Positions 10,772 through 22,365 of a stretch of 64,000 nt of DNA are shown here, in pieces. The position numbers and the translations under genes were made by a program. Within the stretch, counting starts at the first letter, position 1, and each line of letters begins with the position of its first letter. The notes below the pieces were generated by a model. The model worked only from the letters and a program-made list of their open reading frames with translations. It searched no databases and was not told the origin of the DNA. This DNA is from Solenopsis invicta (lineage: Eukaryota > Arthropoda > Insecta > Hymenoptera > Formicidae). Location of the stretch: NCBI RefSeq assembly GCF_016802725.1, contig NC_052668.1, positions 8,898,001 through 8,962,000 on the forward strand. The letters are read 5' to 3'.

Positions 10772-12388
10772 CACAGTGTAAGATTTTAAAATTCCAACAA
10801 AATTTAATTATTAACGATCAAACGTGCTAAGTCATTTCTCTAAAACTATATGTATAATAGTTTTTGGGATCGCTGTTTCCAAATCTGTTACTGAAATAAT
10901 TGTATCTAAAAAGGAAACTTTAATATGGCCGATTTAAAAGAACAACCTTTTCTAAATGAGACAAAAGTGCTTATTTTGAATCAAAATAATTTTTTTTAAA
11001 GTTTATAAAAAATATTGGTTTTAGTTGTACTGAAAAAAATCCAGATAAATTTTATTAAATTCAAAATGGCGGATTAGAAATAACGGTTCAAAAACCAAAA
11101 TTTGTTGATTCTACAGTAATATCTATTTTGTTTTCATGGTCTTTTTAGTTTGCTGATTACAAACCTGAAGTCACAATGTTGATTTTCAAAATGGCGGATC
11201 CAACATGGTATACTAAAAAGTTTTGAAATTTACGCGGATTTATATGTTAATTTTTAGGATTTTTTGTCGCTGTTTATGAAGTCAATATGTTCATTTTTAA
11301 GTAAACAATTTTATTTATTTATTTTTTATTCAATAATTTCATTTTTGTAATAATAGTTGTTTCATATAAAGTGATTTCTTTATTTTGTTTTTGGATTGGA
11401 AGGAGAAAAATAGTATAATAAAATGAACCATAAATATAAAATTGAAAAAGTTTAGCATTTTTGGAAAATTTAATTAATTTTGAAATTTTTATTGCATGTT
11501 TGTCATTAACAATTTTAAAAACCTATATATTATATACCAACTTACACGTGAATAATTTAATAGTTTGGCTTGCTATTCTGAAATTTAATAGCGATTTTTT
11601 AAAAATAAATAGTTTTTATAAAAATGTCTGCCAAAATAAGTCCAGAAAAAACTCGCTGTCTTAATTTTTGTATAAGATATATGTATTTTTTACTTTTATC
11701 TCATTTACTGATTTTTTACGAGATATGCAGATCTAAGGGAGGGGGAAACTTTTAAGGGTAGTTTTTATGAAAAGTCCTATCTTTTATTTATAAAATGAGC
11801 ATAGGAAGACGTTGCTATCTTTATTTTTGTAGAAGATACAAATTTTTAAATGTTTGTGGTATATTTGTGCCATTAGGCACGTTAATTATTTCAAAAAATT
11901 GTTGAATGGAGCACTTATGAGTAGCTGTTTTTTGCAAAACTGAATAACTGGATTATTAGTTGTTATTATGATTTAAACCTGAGCTCTGTATTATGCTATA
12001 TAATTAACTAAAATTTTATTTGAAAATAATATTTCACAAAAATTATTCGGATTTCAAAGGTGTTCTTAAAAATGATCATAAAAAGTAAAAAAAAGAAACC
12101 AAATGTTAGAAGGCTTTAAAAAAAGCCTTAAAAACCTTATTTAAAAAAATATTTATCTGTTTGACAGTGACAATTATATTCAAGAACGTAGCAGTACAGG
12201 ATATTTAAGAAAAACGGCTTTATCGTAATGTTGAACTTCCGATTGTCCATACGGTCAGTATTAACAATTCTTTTTATTTATTATATGCGTTTTTTGAACA
12301 ATCGAACATATTTTTAACGCATATTAAATGGTTATTAGGAACTTTTAACTTTTATTTTTTTAATAAAGTTTTACTAGATAAATCTGTG
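10772..12388. mobile_element. Transib-like non-autonomous element (RSS-like end)
   Basis: The insert begins CACAGTGTAAG and ends ...AATCTGTG, flanked by CGCCG at both sides (10767-10771 and 12389-12393). The host arm reads continuously if the insert and one CGCCG are removed, so the boundaries are sound. A 5-bp GC-rich duplication and a CACAGTG terminus are marks of Transib elements, relatives of the RAG1 recombinase, whose signal heptamer is CACAGTG. The right end keeps CACAG but not the full heptamer. The interior has no transposase; AAAATGGCGGAT occurs twice (near 11064 and 11192). Confidence 0.6.
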
Positions 12389-12457
12389 CGCCGAGGACAA
12401 GACAGAAGGCCCGCGCCTTAGTCTTTTCAACCACCGCGCTTCACGTTTTAATTCCGG

Positions 12458-12582
12458 TCTACAATAGGTGTACTAAACCTTAAGCCGTAAGAAATTGACC
12501 CATCATAGTTGAATATTAGGGAGAATAATCGACCATGGTTGGTCAACTCTTGCGGCTTAAGGCTTACTACACCTCTTGTAGA
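12458..12582. mobile_element. 125-bp MITE
   Basis: Inverted repeats of about 34 bp (TCTACAATAGGTGTACTAAA... and its inverse ...ACACCTCTTGTAGA) with AAGCCG(T/C)AAGA near their inner ends. It interrupts the right arm of the 6509-12770 element. Target duplication not clear. Confidence 0.7.
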
Positions 12583-12798
12583 TTGGGACTTAATCTAGCA
12601 CGTAGTACTTAACGTACCGCGCAGTGAATGCCAAACTTTACATGCAAATTTCTCTGAAACAAAGGTCCATGCACTTAAACGCTCTGACACATTTTATACC
12701 CTCGGCCACCACTTTCGAAAAAATTATGGCTTATCTGATTTTGTGTTTTACAATTCGTAGCATCTCCTTGTAAGTGCAACATTTTATATATGTATATA

Positions 12799-13865
12799 CA
12801 CAGGGCGAGAAAAAAGTATGGAAACCCTGAAGAATCTCGAAAAATATAAGTTTTACAAAAAAGTATTTTAGATAAAACTTGTAGGGTTTAAAAAGTTTCA
12901 TTTACTCTTTACTCATCAGTTTGATTTCGGACGACGCAAGCATTGCCAAGGTCAGAACAAGATCTAATTGAAATTTTTAAATGTGACCTTGTAATTTTTA
13001 TTGCTTAATTTTATAGCCCTTATTGAGACGTTTTCAGAACATAATAAAGCTTCTAAAACTATAATAAAGCTTCTTTCGATTAAGAATTTTCTGAAATATT
13101 TTAAGGATCTGACCATCTAAGACAAGATCCTTCTCCTTTACTTTACGAGTTATTTGATATTTGGTATTAAAAGCTATTATTACATTATTATTATTTTAAA
13201 ATATTTCAGGAAATTCTTAATTGAAAGAAGCTTTATTATAGTGTTGTGAAAATGTCTCAACAAGGGCTATAAAATTATGCAATAAAAATTATGAGTAGGG
13301 CGCGGATGTTTGTGCATGATTCCGTGTCGCGCGTGAAGAATCGCTGAGGCCTACTTAATGCGGCCTACTTCACGTGAACATAAACATAAACAAAACACGA
13401 AAAAATTTGTTGTATTCGAGATTACGTAAAAACAGATTTCTACAAAATGCCGAAATTTTTACACGAAAAATTGGCAATATTAATTGAAATTGACAAAAAT
13501 GTTTATGATGTGTTCACAGAACCGGATTCAATGTATTAGCAGATTCTGATTCTATTAAATTGACAAGCTTTGGATCTTCTCGAGAAATGCAGCGAGCACT
13601 CGATTCATTCACATGCAGCAGTTCTTTGCGCGCGACACGGAATCATGCACGAACATCCGCACCTTAATTATGAGGTTACATTTAAGAGATTTAATTAGAT
13701 CCTTGTTTTGACTTTTACAACGCCGTCCGGGGTCAAACTAATGAATCGAGTAAATAAAACTGTAAACCTTACAAGTTTTATCTGAAACATTTTTGTAAAA
13801 TTTATATTTTTCGAGATTTTTTAGGATTTCCACTTTTCCAAGGTTTTACTTTTTCCTCACTCTAT
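12799..13865. mobile_element. Fold-back element, CAGGG-type ends
   Basis: Long inverted arms: about 12799-13290 match the inverse of about 13675-13865 and inner segments. Shared words include TCGAAAAATATAAGTTTTAC, GATAAAACTTGTAGG and AAGGTCA. The outline (CAGGG start, TTTTAGA(T/C)AAAA(C/G)TT block, AAGGTCA block) parallels the elements at 29882 and 40650, so these look like distant members of one group. Non-coding; a hAT-type MITE sits in its centre. Confidence 0.65.
13296..13666. mobile_element. 371-bp hAT-type MITE
   Basis: Ends TAGGGCGCGGATGTT and the inverse ...AACATCCGCACCTTA fit YARNG. Both flanks are ATTATGAG (13288-13295 and 13667-13674), an 8-bp duplication. Inverted arms of about 35 bp; non-coding. 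Confidence 0.82.
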
Positions 13866-13893
13866 ATATACAGGGTGATTCATTCATAAAAAC

Positions 13894-15486
13894 CTTAAGG
13901 GGTAACGCCACTCTAGAATTTTCAAAAAATCGGTTTTCTTGTTTTTTGCTTAAATGATGCTTTAAGGTCTTAGAAATAAGGTACAAAGGGTCTAAAAGCG
14001 AAGAAAGATCTCTAAGTGTCATTTTTTGAATTTTAAAGTATTTTTTGGTAAGATTTGAAGTTTGCAAAGAGATCCTTCTGAGAATAATAAAAGAATTAGT
14101 TATTTACAGTGAAGCTTAAGTAAGGTTTTCTTAGCTTCCTAGTGAACGTATAAAAGAAAAAGAAATGCATTGATCATGTCGAAAAATGAATGGGTACCTG
14201 CCTTTGCCATTTGAAGAAATCCACGAAAGAACTTGGAGAAAAAGGCAAATTGACTGGGAAACTTATAGATGAATTGTCTTTTTCTTTCGGATTAGCTATC
14301 CGTCATAATTATGATTCAATTGTAAATATGAAACAAGATCTGGGCAACCCTTTATCATAAGTTATTCACAAAAAAGCCACAGTACGATAAATGCCTGCCC
14401 GGTAAAGATTCGTGATGTAAGTGGCACCAAGCGGAAGCCACTAATACATTAACTGAATGCAAGCATAAACCAGCTCTTCTTGATTTTGGATGCTATTAAG
14501 CCAATTTATGAAGAATTAAGCAGTGACGATCTTCTTGAACATTGTTTAGTGGCTACACACAAAACAGTAATGAAAGTTTCAACTTTAATTTAGTCAATAG
14601 CTCCAAAAACAGTTTTCAACGGTAAAGTTATTCTTGATACTGCAAATAATATTGCTGTTTGCATATACAATGATAGCTACTCAAACGTTATGAAAATTAT
14701 GGAAGAGTTAAGCATGACAGTTGGATCAAACTGCTACAATTACTGCTTTGAGACTGACGCGGGGCGCATCAAGTATTCGGAGCACTTGCTAACAAATGCT
14801 GCAAAAGAGGCTTGATTATTTCTAAAATCACCCAAGAGGGATGAAGAGGAGGAAAACATCAATAAGGAAGGCCAATTGTATGGTGCAGGCATCGCAGATT
14901 AAAGGTAAACAAAAAATTTCTATCTCTGATTGTTACATAAAATTTTAAACGCGTTTTTCTCGAAATCACTTTTTTTAAGCTTGCCGAACCTATAATTCCT
15001 ATAAATCTTGATCGATTTACTTTAAATTTTAGCTGTAGCTTTTAAAATCCATTGTCAGCGAACTACGTGCGGATTTTACGTTTTGTTGTAAACTTTTTTT
15101 ATAAACAATTTTTTGGAAAATTTTTAATCAAAAAAGTGAACTTTCTTTAAACTTGTGTCATTTTTACAAAAAAAAATTATTTTTTAATTTCCATAATTAC
15201 GTAGTTCGCTAGCTAATGACATAAAGAACTAAAAAAAAATTGGTTTTTTGTTCTAGAGCAAAAATTGAAGATTTTGGTGAGGCACCTTCCGAAATGAGTG
15301 GTCATCGTTGTCAAGCTTTGTCACCGCCATTTTGTAATAAAACTATATAACAAAATTTTTTTTATACTTAAAAATATGTAGAATAAGGTACTTAAAAAGA
15401 ATTTTGCGTTACTGTTTTTGTTTTCCTGTAAAAAAATGATTAAAAATAAGCCTTTTGGAGGCTCTAGAGTGGCGTTACCCCTTAAG
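13894..15486 (+). mobile_element. Mutator-like element relic
   Basis: The termini CTTAAGGGGTAACGCCACTC (13894) and its exact inverse (to 15486) enclose a decayed transposase gene. It lies directly beside the preceding fold-back element. I could not find a clear 9-bp target duplication. Confidence 0.7.
14210..14900 (+). pseudogene. Mutator-like transposase relic
   Basis: Broken reading frames carry the signature blocks of the Mutator-like transposase domain common in arthropod genomes: GKLTGKLIDELS followed by FGLAIRHNYDSI, then DAIKPIYEELSSDDLLEHCL, and a final LYGAGIAD with a stop. Many stops and shifts lie between them. The second relic at 55217-55700 shares the middle and final blocks (IKPIFEDLLS, LLYGPGIAE), which supports the call. 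Family knowledge, not a search, is the basis for the name. Confidence 0.7.
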
Positions 15487-16702
15487 CCTTTGAAAATATT
15501 ATTTCTAAGGTTATTCTGAAACAACTTTTCCTTTGGCAAAAATATGTCCAAAGCTTAGTTTTTAAATTATAAAAAGAAATAATTATCTAATCACCGAATG
15601 CGTATAGCAGAGAGGCAGGGCCGGCGCAATTCACTGTCCGATACGAGCAATTACGTGAGACGATTGCAGTGATCAGCTGACAACTCGAACACTGCTCTTT
15701 CTCTCTTTCTCTTCCTCCTTACTTTCTCATAACCTCTCTCCTCCTATTCTCATTTATTTCTTATTTATTTACCAACTTATTGATGCTGAAATTATGCTAA
15801 ATTTAAAAATGATATTTAATTATTTGACGCATTGCTTTTAATAATGTTAAAAAATATTTGTATGCTGTATATGTTAAAAAACATTTTTAAATCAAAACTA
15901 GCACATTTAAAATATGTGATTGAAAGATAAACACGTAGAGAGAGAGAGGGGGGAGGGAGGGAGAGAACGTATCCAAATAAGTTTGAAGTGTATACTCACT
16001 TATCATTGCATAGCGATCAGTCTTTACCTTCACGAAAATAGAGATCTATATCAAATAAAGTCGAGATTTTTCTCTTTTCTTCTTAAATCACTTGTATCAC
16101 TTGTCACATTCACTGCAATCATTCTTTTGATCGAAAAATACTTAATAAATCACTTTATATGAATCACTATCGTTAATTACTGTTAATCACCATTAATCAC
16201 GCGTGAAAATTACTCGAAAAAAGAAACACGTGTTTACAACAAAGACCTTAGATTACATTATATCTTTTTTGCTTTACAAGCGAACAGTTTTATTGATTAT
16301 TATTTGTGGTAACACTGCCGAATGCGTGATTGACTTTGTTCAGTGGAAAAGGTAGCTTTGCAACTGTTGTAAAATTCTTTAATTTAACACCATTGGTTTT
16401 TATATTTAGACAAGAACTAAGGATAAGACTCAATGTAATAAAACATCTTACAACGGTTACAAATTTGCTCTTTTTGCTGAACGCAACCATTAATTAACGG
16501 TTTAGAAGTCAGAACGTGGCAATTAAAAATATAAATAATTTTTTATCAATACATGTAATTTATTTAAAAATATTGCAAATGCAATATTTTTAAATAAGTT
16601 ATATTGATCCTTTATTATTCATTTCTCATTAATTCTTGTTGAAAATTATGTGAAAGATATCATACAATTTTCTTGTATTTTATTCATTTTTTATTTATAA
16701 TA
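15487..16702. other. Intron sequence with purine and pyrimidine tracts
   Basis: Contains a CTCTTTCTCTCTTTC tract near 15700-15760, a GA/GGGA tract at 15939-15965 and otherwise AT-rich sequence. No gene or bounded element found. Confidence 0.5.
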
Positions 16703-16765
16703 CTAGGGTCAGTTAAATGAAAACCGAACATAGCGGGTGTTCGGTTTTTATTTGACTGACCCTAG
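16703..16765. mobile_element. 63-bp TIR-only hairpin
   Basis: Two inverted repeats of about 28 bp (CTAGGGTCAGTTAAATGAAA... and its inverse) separated by only ~7 bp (tagcggg), flanked by TA on both sides. It looks like a mariner-type element reduced to its two ends. Confidence 0.75.
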
Positions 16766-16982
16766 TACTTTGCGAATTATGAGAAAAGAAAAATGAAATA
16801 AATAATTAATTTGCCTTTTTCAGGGCAATTAAATATTTTATACGTGGAACATTTTTTTACATGAACATTTTCTTAATATTTGAGACATTATTAGTTGAAC
16901 CGGTTTATCTTTATCCTACAATTTTGGGGATAAATTCTGAGAGAAAATTCTGTGGAAAATAAAGCATAAATATTATTCGCAG

Positions 16983-17534
16983 CGAGCAAAATTTGCTAAC
17001 CGTCACTCTCTGGATGGTCAAGAGAATGCGGGACGCAAAGCATCGCGGCGACTGCAGCACGCATTGGACAAAGCTAATAAAATGCTTTTAAAAGCGTCAC
17101 AAACGACGAGGCTGAACCTGGCACTAAATTCAGTATCCAGGAAACCAACGCTACAACTCGCCCCGTATTCGATGGAAGATGCGGCGCCCGATGAACAGGA
17201 AATGGACAATTACCTTTTGTTAGCGGCTGGTCTGCATAAGCTCATACAAGCTGAGCGCGCGCTGGTCGCCAAGATCCTGCCCACTTCCCTGCAAGCGCAG
17301 GTACTCGAAGCTACCGTGCGTGATGCGATGGATCTGGTGGCGCACGATGGCGACAGCATAGCCACGCGCGCTAAGCGCTGTATTACGAGACGCGACTTTT
17401 CTGCCGTTCTCGTGGTTTTTCCGATTCTGAAGCATCTCGGTGAACTAAAGCCCGATCTTGAAAGAACAGTCGAAGGTTGCGATTACGCTCTCCGTTCCAA
17501 GTTTGCATCTGTGCTCGACACATTACACACGACC
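16983..17534 (+). CDS. Exo70: Exo70 (EXOC7) internal exon
   Basis: The middle of the Exo70 helical rod. Translation starts RAKFANRHSLDGQENAGRK and goes on through EMDNYLLLAAGLHKLIQAE, the region corresponding to the conserved helices that precede the catalytically inert pseudo-cullin-like repeats, and DFSAVLVVFPILKHL, a strongly conserved Exo70 block (DFSxVLxVFPILxHL). It ends SVLDTLHTT. The acceptor is ...ttattcgcag at 16981-16982 and the donor GTACGT at 17535. It enters and leaves in phase 0, matching exons 5216-5754 and 21357-21594. The intron before it is 11.2 kb and made largely of nested transposons. Confidence 0.93.
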
Positions 17535-18372
17535 GTACGTTTCATTTTTATTCTTGCGTTTGGATTACATTTTTAGATACTGACTAACTTTTAGTAATGT
17601 TACAATTTTCCATAATAATAATGGTAAGGCTAAGGTTGGAAGTCACTTTTGACAATTAAATTGTTATCGTTATGCGTTACACATTGGAAAATATTAACTT
17701 ATAACTACTCATTGTATAACGAATCAACTAATGAGTTATTTTTTTTTAAGTGTAATGCATGATGACAACGAATTGCTTGTTAAAAATAACTGTTCCTAAA
17801 CTCTAGCGTTGCCATTACTGTTATGAAAATTGTAATATCATTATCAAATTGTTATAAAAAAATAAAAGTAACAGTAAAATAATGGTAAACTTCCCATCTC
17901 TGGAATTTTTATTTCAAAAAGGTTCTCTTATTCTTTCATATAAGAATTTAATCAAATTTTAAGAATAAATTTGTGTGATAAATATATACTTTTCTAAATG
18001 TTTTGATTATTTTTCTTTAAATAATTTTTTAAAATAGCATTGAGACTTATAAGAAGACTTCAAAATAATTCAAAGACTTGCAAACAAAATATAAGAATTT
18101 TGAAAAACTATATTTATAGGAAAAAATGGAGTTTAAAAAATATTTTTGAATTAAAAAAATGAAATTTTATTATATCGTTTTTGTGTAGCAGAATTATACA
18201 ATTTTTTTTTAAATATTATGTTGTTAACTAGCGAAAATGAAGCAACATTACTTATCACATTTAAATTCCTATTATTTTATAACAAATCTTATTTTAATTT
18301 TTTACATTAATATTATAAAAAACATTATGTCTAAATAAATTATTTTTGTTACTTAAATTTTGTTTATTATTA
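17535..18372. other. Intron sequence, possible decayed MITE
   Basis: The stretch 17620-17910 has weakly inverted ends (GGTAAGGCTAAGGTTGGAAG versus the inverse of GTAAACTTCCCATCTC) and may be an old MITE. The rest is AT-rich with no ORF of interest. Confidence 0.4.
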
Positions 18373-20275
18373 CAGTCGAACCTCGCTAATTTGAATCTCA
18401 AGGGAAAATCTAGTTATAGAAATTTCGACTTATTCAAGTTTTCGAATAAAAGAAGGTTTAATTATGAAAATTCGACTTATGGGGGCTTTGTTCGAGTTAA
18501 TAATTTCCCAATTATAATAGTTTTTAAAGAAAAAAATTAAATTTTTGACACTAAACTATTTATTGCATAGGGAAGAATGGGCTAAATCTAACCGTGTTTC
18601 AAATAAAACCTTTTTAATTTAGAATTGTGTTATGACTGAAAATTAATTCGGCGCGCAGTTCATTGAACTTGAAGAAAATATATAAAATCACACAAACAAT
18701 AGGAAGACCTAGCTGCGACCGTAAAAAGCATTCTTGTTCAATTTGTATTGATACAGCAACGGTCAAAATATCTCTCTCTACTACTTTAGAATTTTTTTAA
18801 TTTAAATGAATGCGATTTAGTAGATTTTGTATGCCATTTATAATGTAAAGTCCTTATAAGATACCGAACATGTGACAGCAATTTGACAATTCTCTCTTAA
18901 AATATTCATTATGGAATAGACGAATATGTATTTTCAGCTATCGTACGAAAATTTTTTAAAAAAGGAAAATTCTTGTAAATCATTATTTAAAAGGTACTAA
19001 AATTTTGAAAGGTAATTGATTTAGGATAATTACAGAATTTAAAAATATCAATTGTTTTGTGATCACTTTTGCGGTTTATTGTAAAATTTGTTCCAAAATT
19101 CAAAAGGACTCGTGTCCAAATTGGACTTTTTATGTCGACTAACAAAACAGGTGCGCGCCAAGCGCGCGCTACATAGCTTTCGCAATTTACAAATTATAAA
19201 TTTTACCCGATACACAAATTAATCCTTGATATACATAATTGTCAAAATCTCCGCAATGACAATAACACACGAGGTAAGCACAGCGGGAGAACCAATCAGC
19301 ATTACGGAAAAGCGTCAACAATAAACTTTGAGAGATGCGACTATCGATTTAAGGCTTCTGAGTACTCGCCGCGGCCATATTGAAGTCATGATGTCAGAAG
19401 CGAGAAATTGCGTGAAATGACACGTAATTTTGTCCGACATGCCATTTGTAAATAAAGCCAATTTGGATAAAACAGACTAAGCAGATGACTTTAAAACACT
19501 TCTAAATATTGGTCACGACTATCCTTTTTCCGCCTAACAGTCAGTAAATAGTTGTAAAAAGCATGTAAAGTGAAGCTATTGAAACAGGAAAACACATGGG
19601 CACATAATTTTGTCCGACGTGCCATTTCTAAATAATGCTAATTTGGATAAAACAGACTAATCAGATGGCTTTAAAACACTTCTAAATATCGGTCACGACT
19701 ATCCTTTTTTCGCCTAGCAGTCAGTAAATAGTCGTAAACATCATGTAAAATGACGTCTATTCAGACAGGAAAACACACGATAGCTATTGAAAGGAGTGAA
19801 AAATGTACTTTTATGTATAAAATTCAAAGAAACTTTACTCGCGGTCTATTTTTACGAATTTGGTAAATATGAGACAAGTCATATTTTCACAATGAAACAC
19901 ATAATAACAAAATGACATGCACGATAACATTTCATCGTCAATCTGTCACGTTTCGCGTGTATTAGTTCTAATTTTGTCCGCGACGGAATGTCGCTACTGT
20001 CAATGCGGAGTTCTCAGCTGAGGAGTCAGGAATCTTAACATGGACTTTTTCAGATAGGAGGAAATTGCAACTTAATTGTGATACAGGTGATCGGCCGATC
20101 AAATCTGGCCTTAGAAATGTTAAATATTTAAATATCTAATAAGTTCGATTCAAGTTAGATGAATTGTATTTCGACTTATAGAGACTTTCCGCAGCGGAGC
20201 GAAAGGAAATAAACAATGTTTTTGTCTTATAAAAGTTTTTGAATTATAAAGGTTCAAGTAATTGAGATTCGACTG
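18373..20275. mobile_element. pogo/Tigger-like non-autonomous element
   Basis: Ends CAGTCGAACCTCGCTAATTT (18373) and the inverse ...GAGATTCGACTG (20275), flanked by TA on both sides. The CAGTYGAACCTCG start is typical of pogo/Tigger elements. The 1.9-kb interior has no transposase. TTCGACTTAT-type subterminal words occur near both ends. Confidence 0.82.
19421..19777. repeat. Tandem duplication, ~180-bp unit
   Basis: Unit 1 (19421-19600) and unit 2 (19601-19777) share ATTTTGTCCGAC(A/G)TGCCATTT, TTGGATAAAACAGACTAA, GGTCACGACTATCCTTTTT and CAGTCAGTAAATAGT with scattered differences. Both lie within the pogo-like element. A third relative lies at 24930-25165. Confidence 0.85.
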
Positions 20276-21356
20276 TATTATTTTAAACATGGCAATACTA
20301 AATCTTCTGCATTAAAAGTCTCCGTGACTCTCCTCAACTTTTATAAGTTTAGAGAATCTCCTGTAATAGCAAAATCTTAAATTACGAGTAACATTTATAT
20401 TTGAAATGTGTTAAATTATTAGTTCAACAAACTTTATAAAGGATTGAAATTATGATCTCTCACAAATACATAAATAGCATTCTGTGGGTAATATATTGAT
20501 TGCGTGGAGTATTATCAGCAAACATGTTTCATCTTAATGTTTAAAAGAATGGAAGCACAAGTACCGTGATTTAGTCTTCCAGTTAATATAAACGATTTTT
20601 TGCATACAAAAATAAGATGCTTATAAAAAATACTTATTGATTAAATCATACAAGTTTCCATCTATATTTTATACATTTATGACATTGTTCCACATACAGT
20701 ATTTCGATACCATTTCTAAAAAGATTACATTCCGATATACAAATAGTATCATTTATTTTAAAAAATACTATTAATATAAAAATGAAGTTTAAAAAGAAAT
20801 CTTCAAATTTGAAATCAAAATTTGAAAAATCAAAATGAATACAATATGAATTTAATATGACAGACATTACACATTAAATTTTTTTTTCTTTTTTTTTTTA
20901 ATGAGTTGCAGAAATAATTTTTTTAATAATTAATTTTTTTTAATGTTAATAAACATATTTTTATTATAAAATTTTTATATGAAACTTTTTAATATCTTGA
21001 ATAGTTTTCGAGATAAAAAAAGAAGCAAAAAAACCATCCTATATATAAAAGATTATTTCATTCCTTAAAATCATTTTCTCTGCATAATAATTTTTAAATC
21101 TCAAAATTTATTTATTGATTTCACGTATATGTATGTATAAAGTTTTTTTAAAATTAAACTTTAACATTTATTTATTATTCAAGGTTATTAAAGATATTTT
21201 GATGCATAACTTTTTATGAAATGAGAAAAAATCTCAAGTGTGTTTAAATTTTTTAATGATAGTATATTTTTATGAGATTAACTACTTGTCATAATTAGAA
21301 AATACAAAAGAATATATAACCAACGTAACGAGGACTAAACTATTTAATTTTTGCAG
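20276..21356. other. AT-rich intron sequence
   Basis: No gene, element end or tandem repeat recognised. It ends with the acceptor ...tttttgcag. Confidence 0.5.
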
Positions 21357-21594
21357 GGTGCTAAAGCTTTGGAAGAGTTTGCAGAAAGTGTGAGAAATGA
21401 GTCCGGTGCAGGTTTGCCAAAGGACGGTACCGTGGCGGAAGGAACTAGCAATGTTTTGGTCTTTCTAGAACAATTGGCTGAATACGCGGATATGGCCGGT
21501 GCTGTTCTTCGACGCAATCTTTTCACAGATCAGTCCGCGTTATACTCAAAAGATCCGGAAAATGTACATAAAATGGTTCTTGGTATATACATCA
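21357..21594 (+). CDS. Exo70: Exo70 (EXOC7) internal exon
   Basis: Encodes the Exo70 block GAKALEEFAESVRN, the counterpart of the widely conserved GAKALE(D/E)FA motif, followed by LPKDGTVAEGTSNVLVFLEQ (conserved as PKDGTVHExTSNxxxFL) and a helix ending VHKMVLGIYI. The acceptor AG is at 21355-21356. The donor is GTAAGT at 21595. The exon leaves in phase 1 (single base A), which pairs with the two leading A bases of exon 29427-29687 to restore a lysine codon. Confidence 0.94.
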
Positions 21595-22365
21595 GTAAGT
21601 TTTGCATCCATATTGTTGATTCTCTATAATTTCAACTTAGGGGTATACTAAAGTGATACGAATTACTGACATTACTAAATTAATATCAATCTTTGAATTG
21701 GCTTTAGATGCGGAATAGTATGTAGCATAACTTACGAAAAAGTCAGTTTTTGTAATAAATATTTAATGTTTCTAGATGTATATTTGTAAAAGATTAACAA
21801 GAACAAAATTTTATCCAAAATAAAAATTTGTGAAAAATTTTTTTTGATAAAAATATTTATTTTTTTTGTTTTATTTATGCAAATGTATCACAAATTACAA
21901 TGTTCTAAAATCGAAAAATTAGATGTAGAATTTTATGAAAATCTTCAATTTTTTAGAAAATAGTAAAAAAATAAAATTTTACAAATTACAAAAATTTGAT
22001 AAATTGTTTAATATTACAAATTTGTACACGAATCTTTGAAAAAGCATAGATTTTGATCAGCCATAATAGACTTTAAAGTTGTAAAAACAAATCTGTTTTT
22101 GTTGCTATACATAGATAATTGTAATATTTTATAAAAAACGACGAATAGATCTGGATTCAAAATTGCATAGTTTTATAATTTTGGTAGATTTCCATAGTTA
22201 TTTGTAAACAACTGTAATATTTTATGAGTAAGATTATTTTATGAAATAGTTTCAACTACTTAAAATCTTGTTGCTAATCAAATTTTTATGAAGTATTATT
22301 TTCATCAATTTCTTGATTTTAGGACATTGTAATTTGTAGTACTTACGTAAGTATTTTTAGAAATA
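21595..22365. other. AT-rich intron sequence
   Basis: Nothing recognisable beyond short A/T runs. Confidence 0.5.

Larger units (their letters stand above)
6509..12770. mobile_element. Long-TIR (fold-back) element with TAA duplication, heavily nested
   Basis: The termini CAAGGAGGTGCTACGAATTG (6509) and its inverse ending at 12770 are flanked by TAA on both sides. The left arm is continuous from 6509 to about 7010. The right arm is the same sequence inverted but cut into pieces: 9213-9407, 10689-10771, 12389-12457 and 12583-12770. The gaps are a mariner, a 1.6-kb insert and a MITE. Without insertions the element would be about 1.3 kb with ~500-bp arms. TAA duplications fit a PIF/Harbinger-type element, but no transposase remains. 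The palindrome at 50771 has the same CAAGG(A/G)G ends and TAA duplication. Confidence 0.75.

Noticed and set aside
13893..13902. 9-bp target duplication around the first Mutator-like relic
   Set aside because: Flanks (AAAAACCTT-side and AAGCCTTTG-side) do not match; left unassigned.
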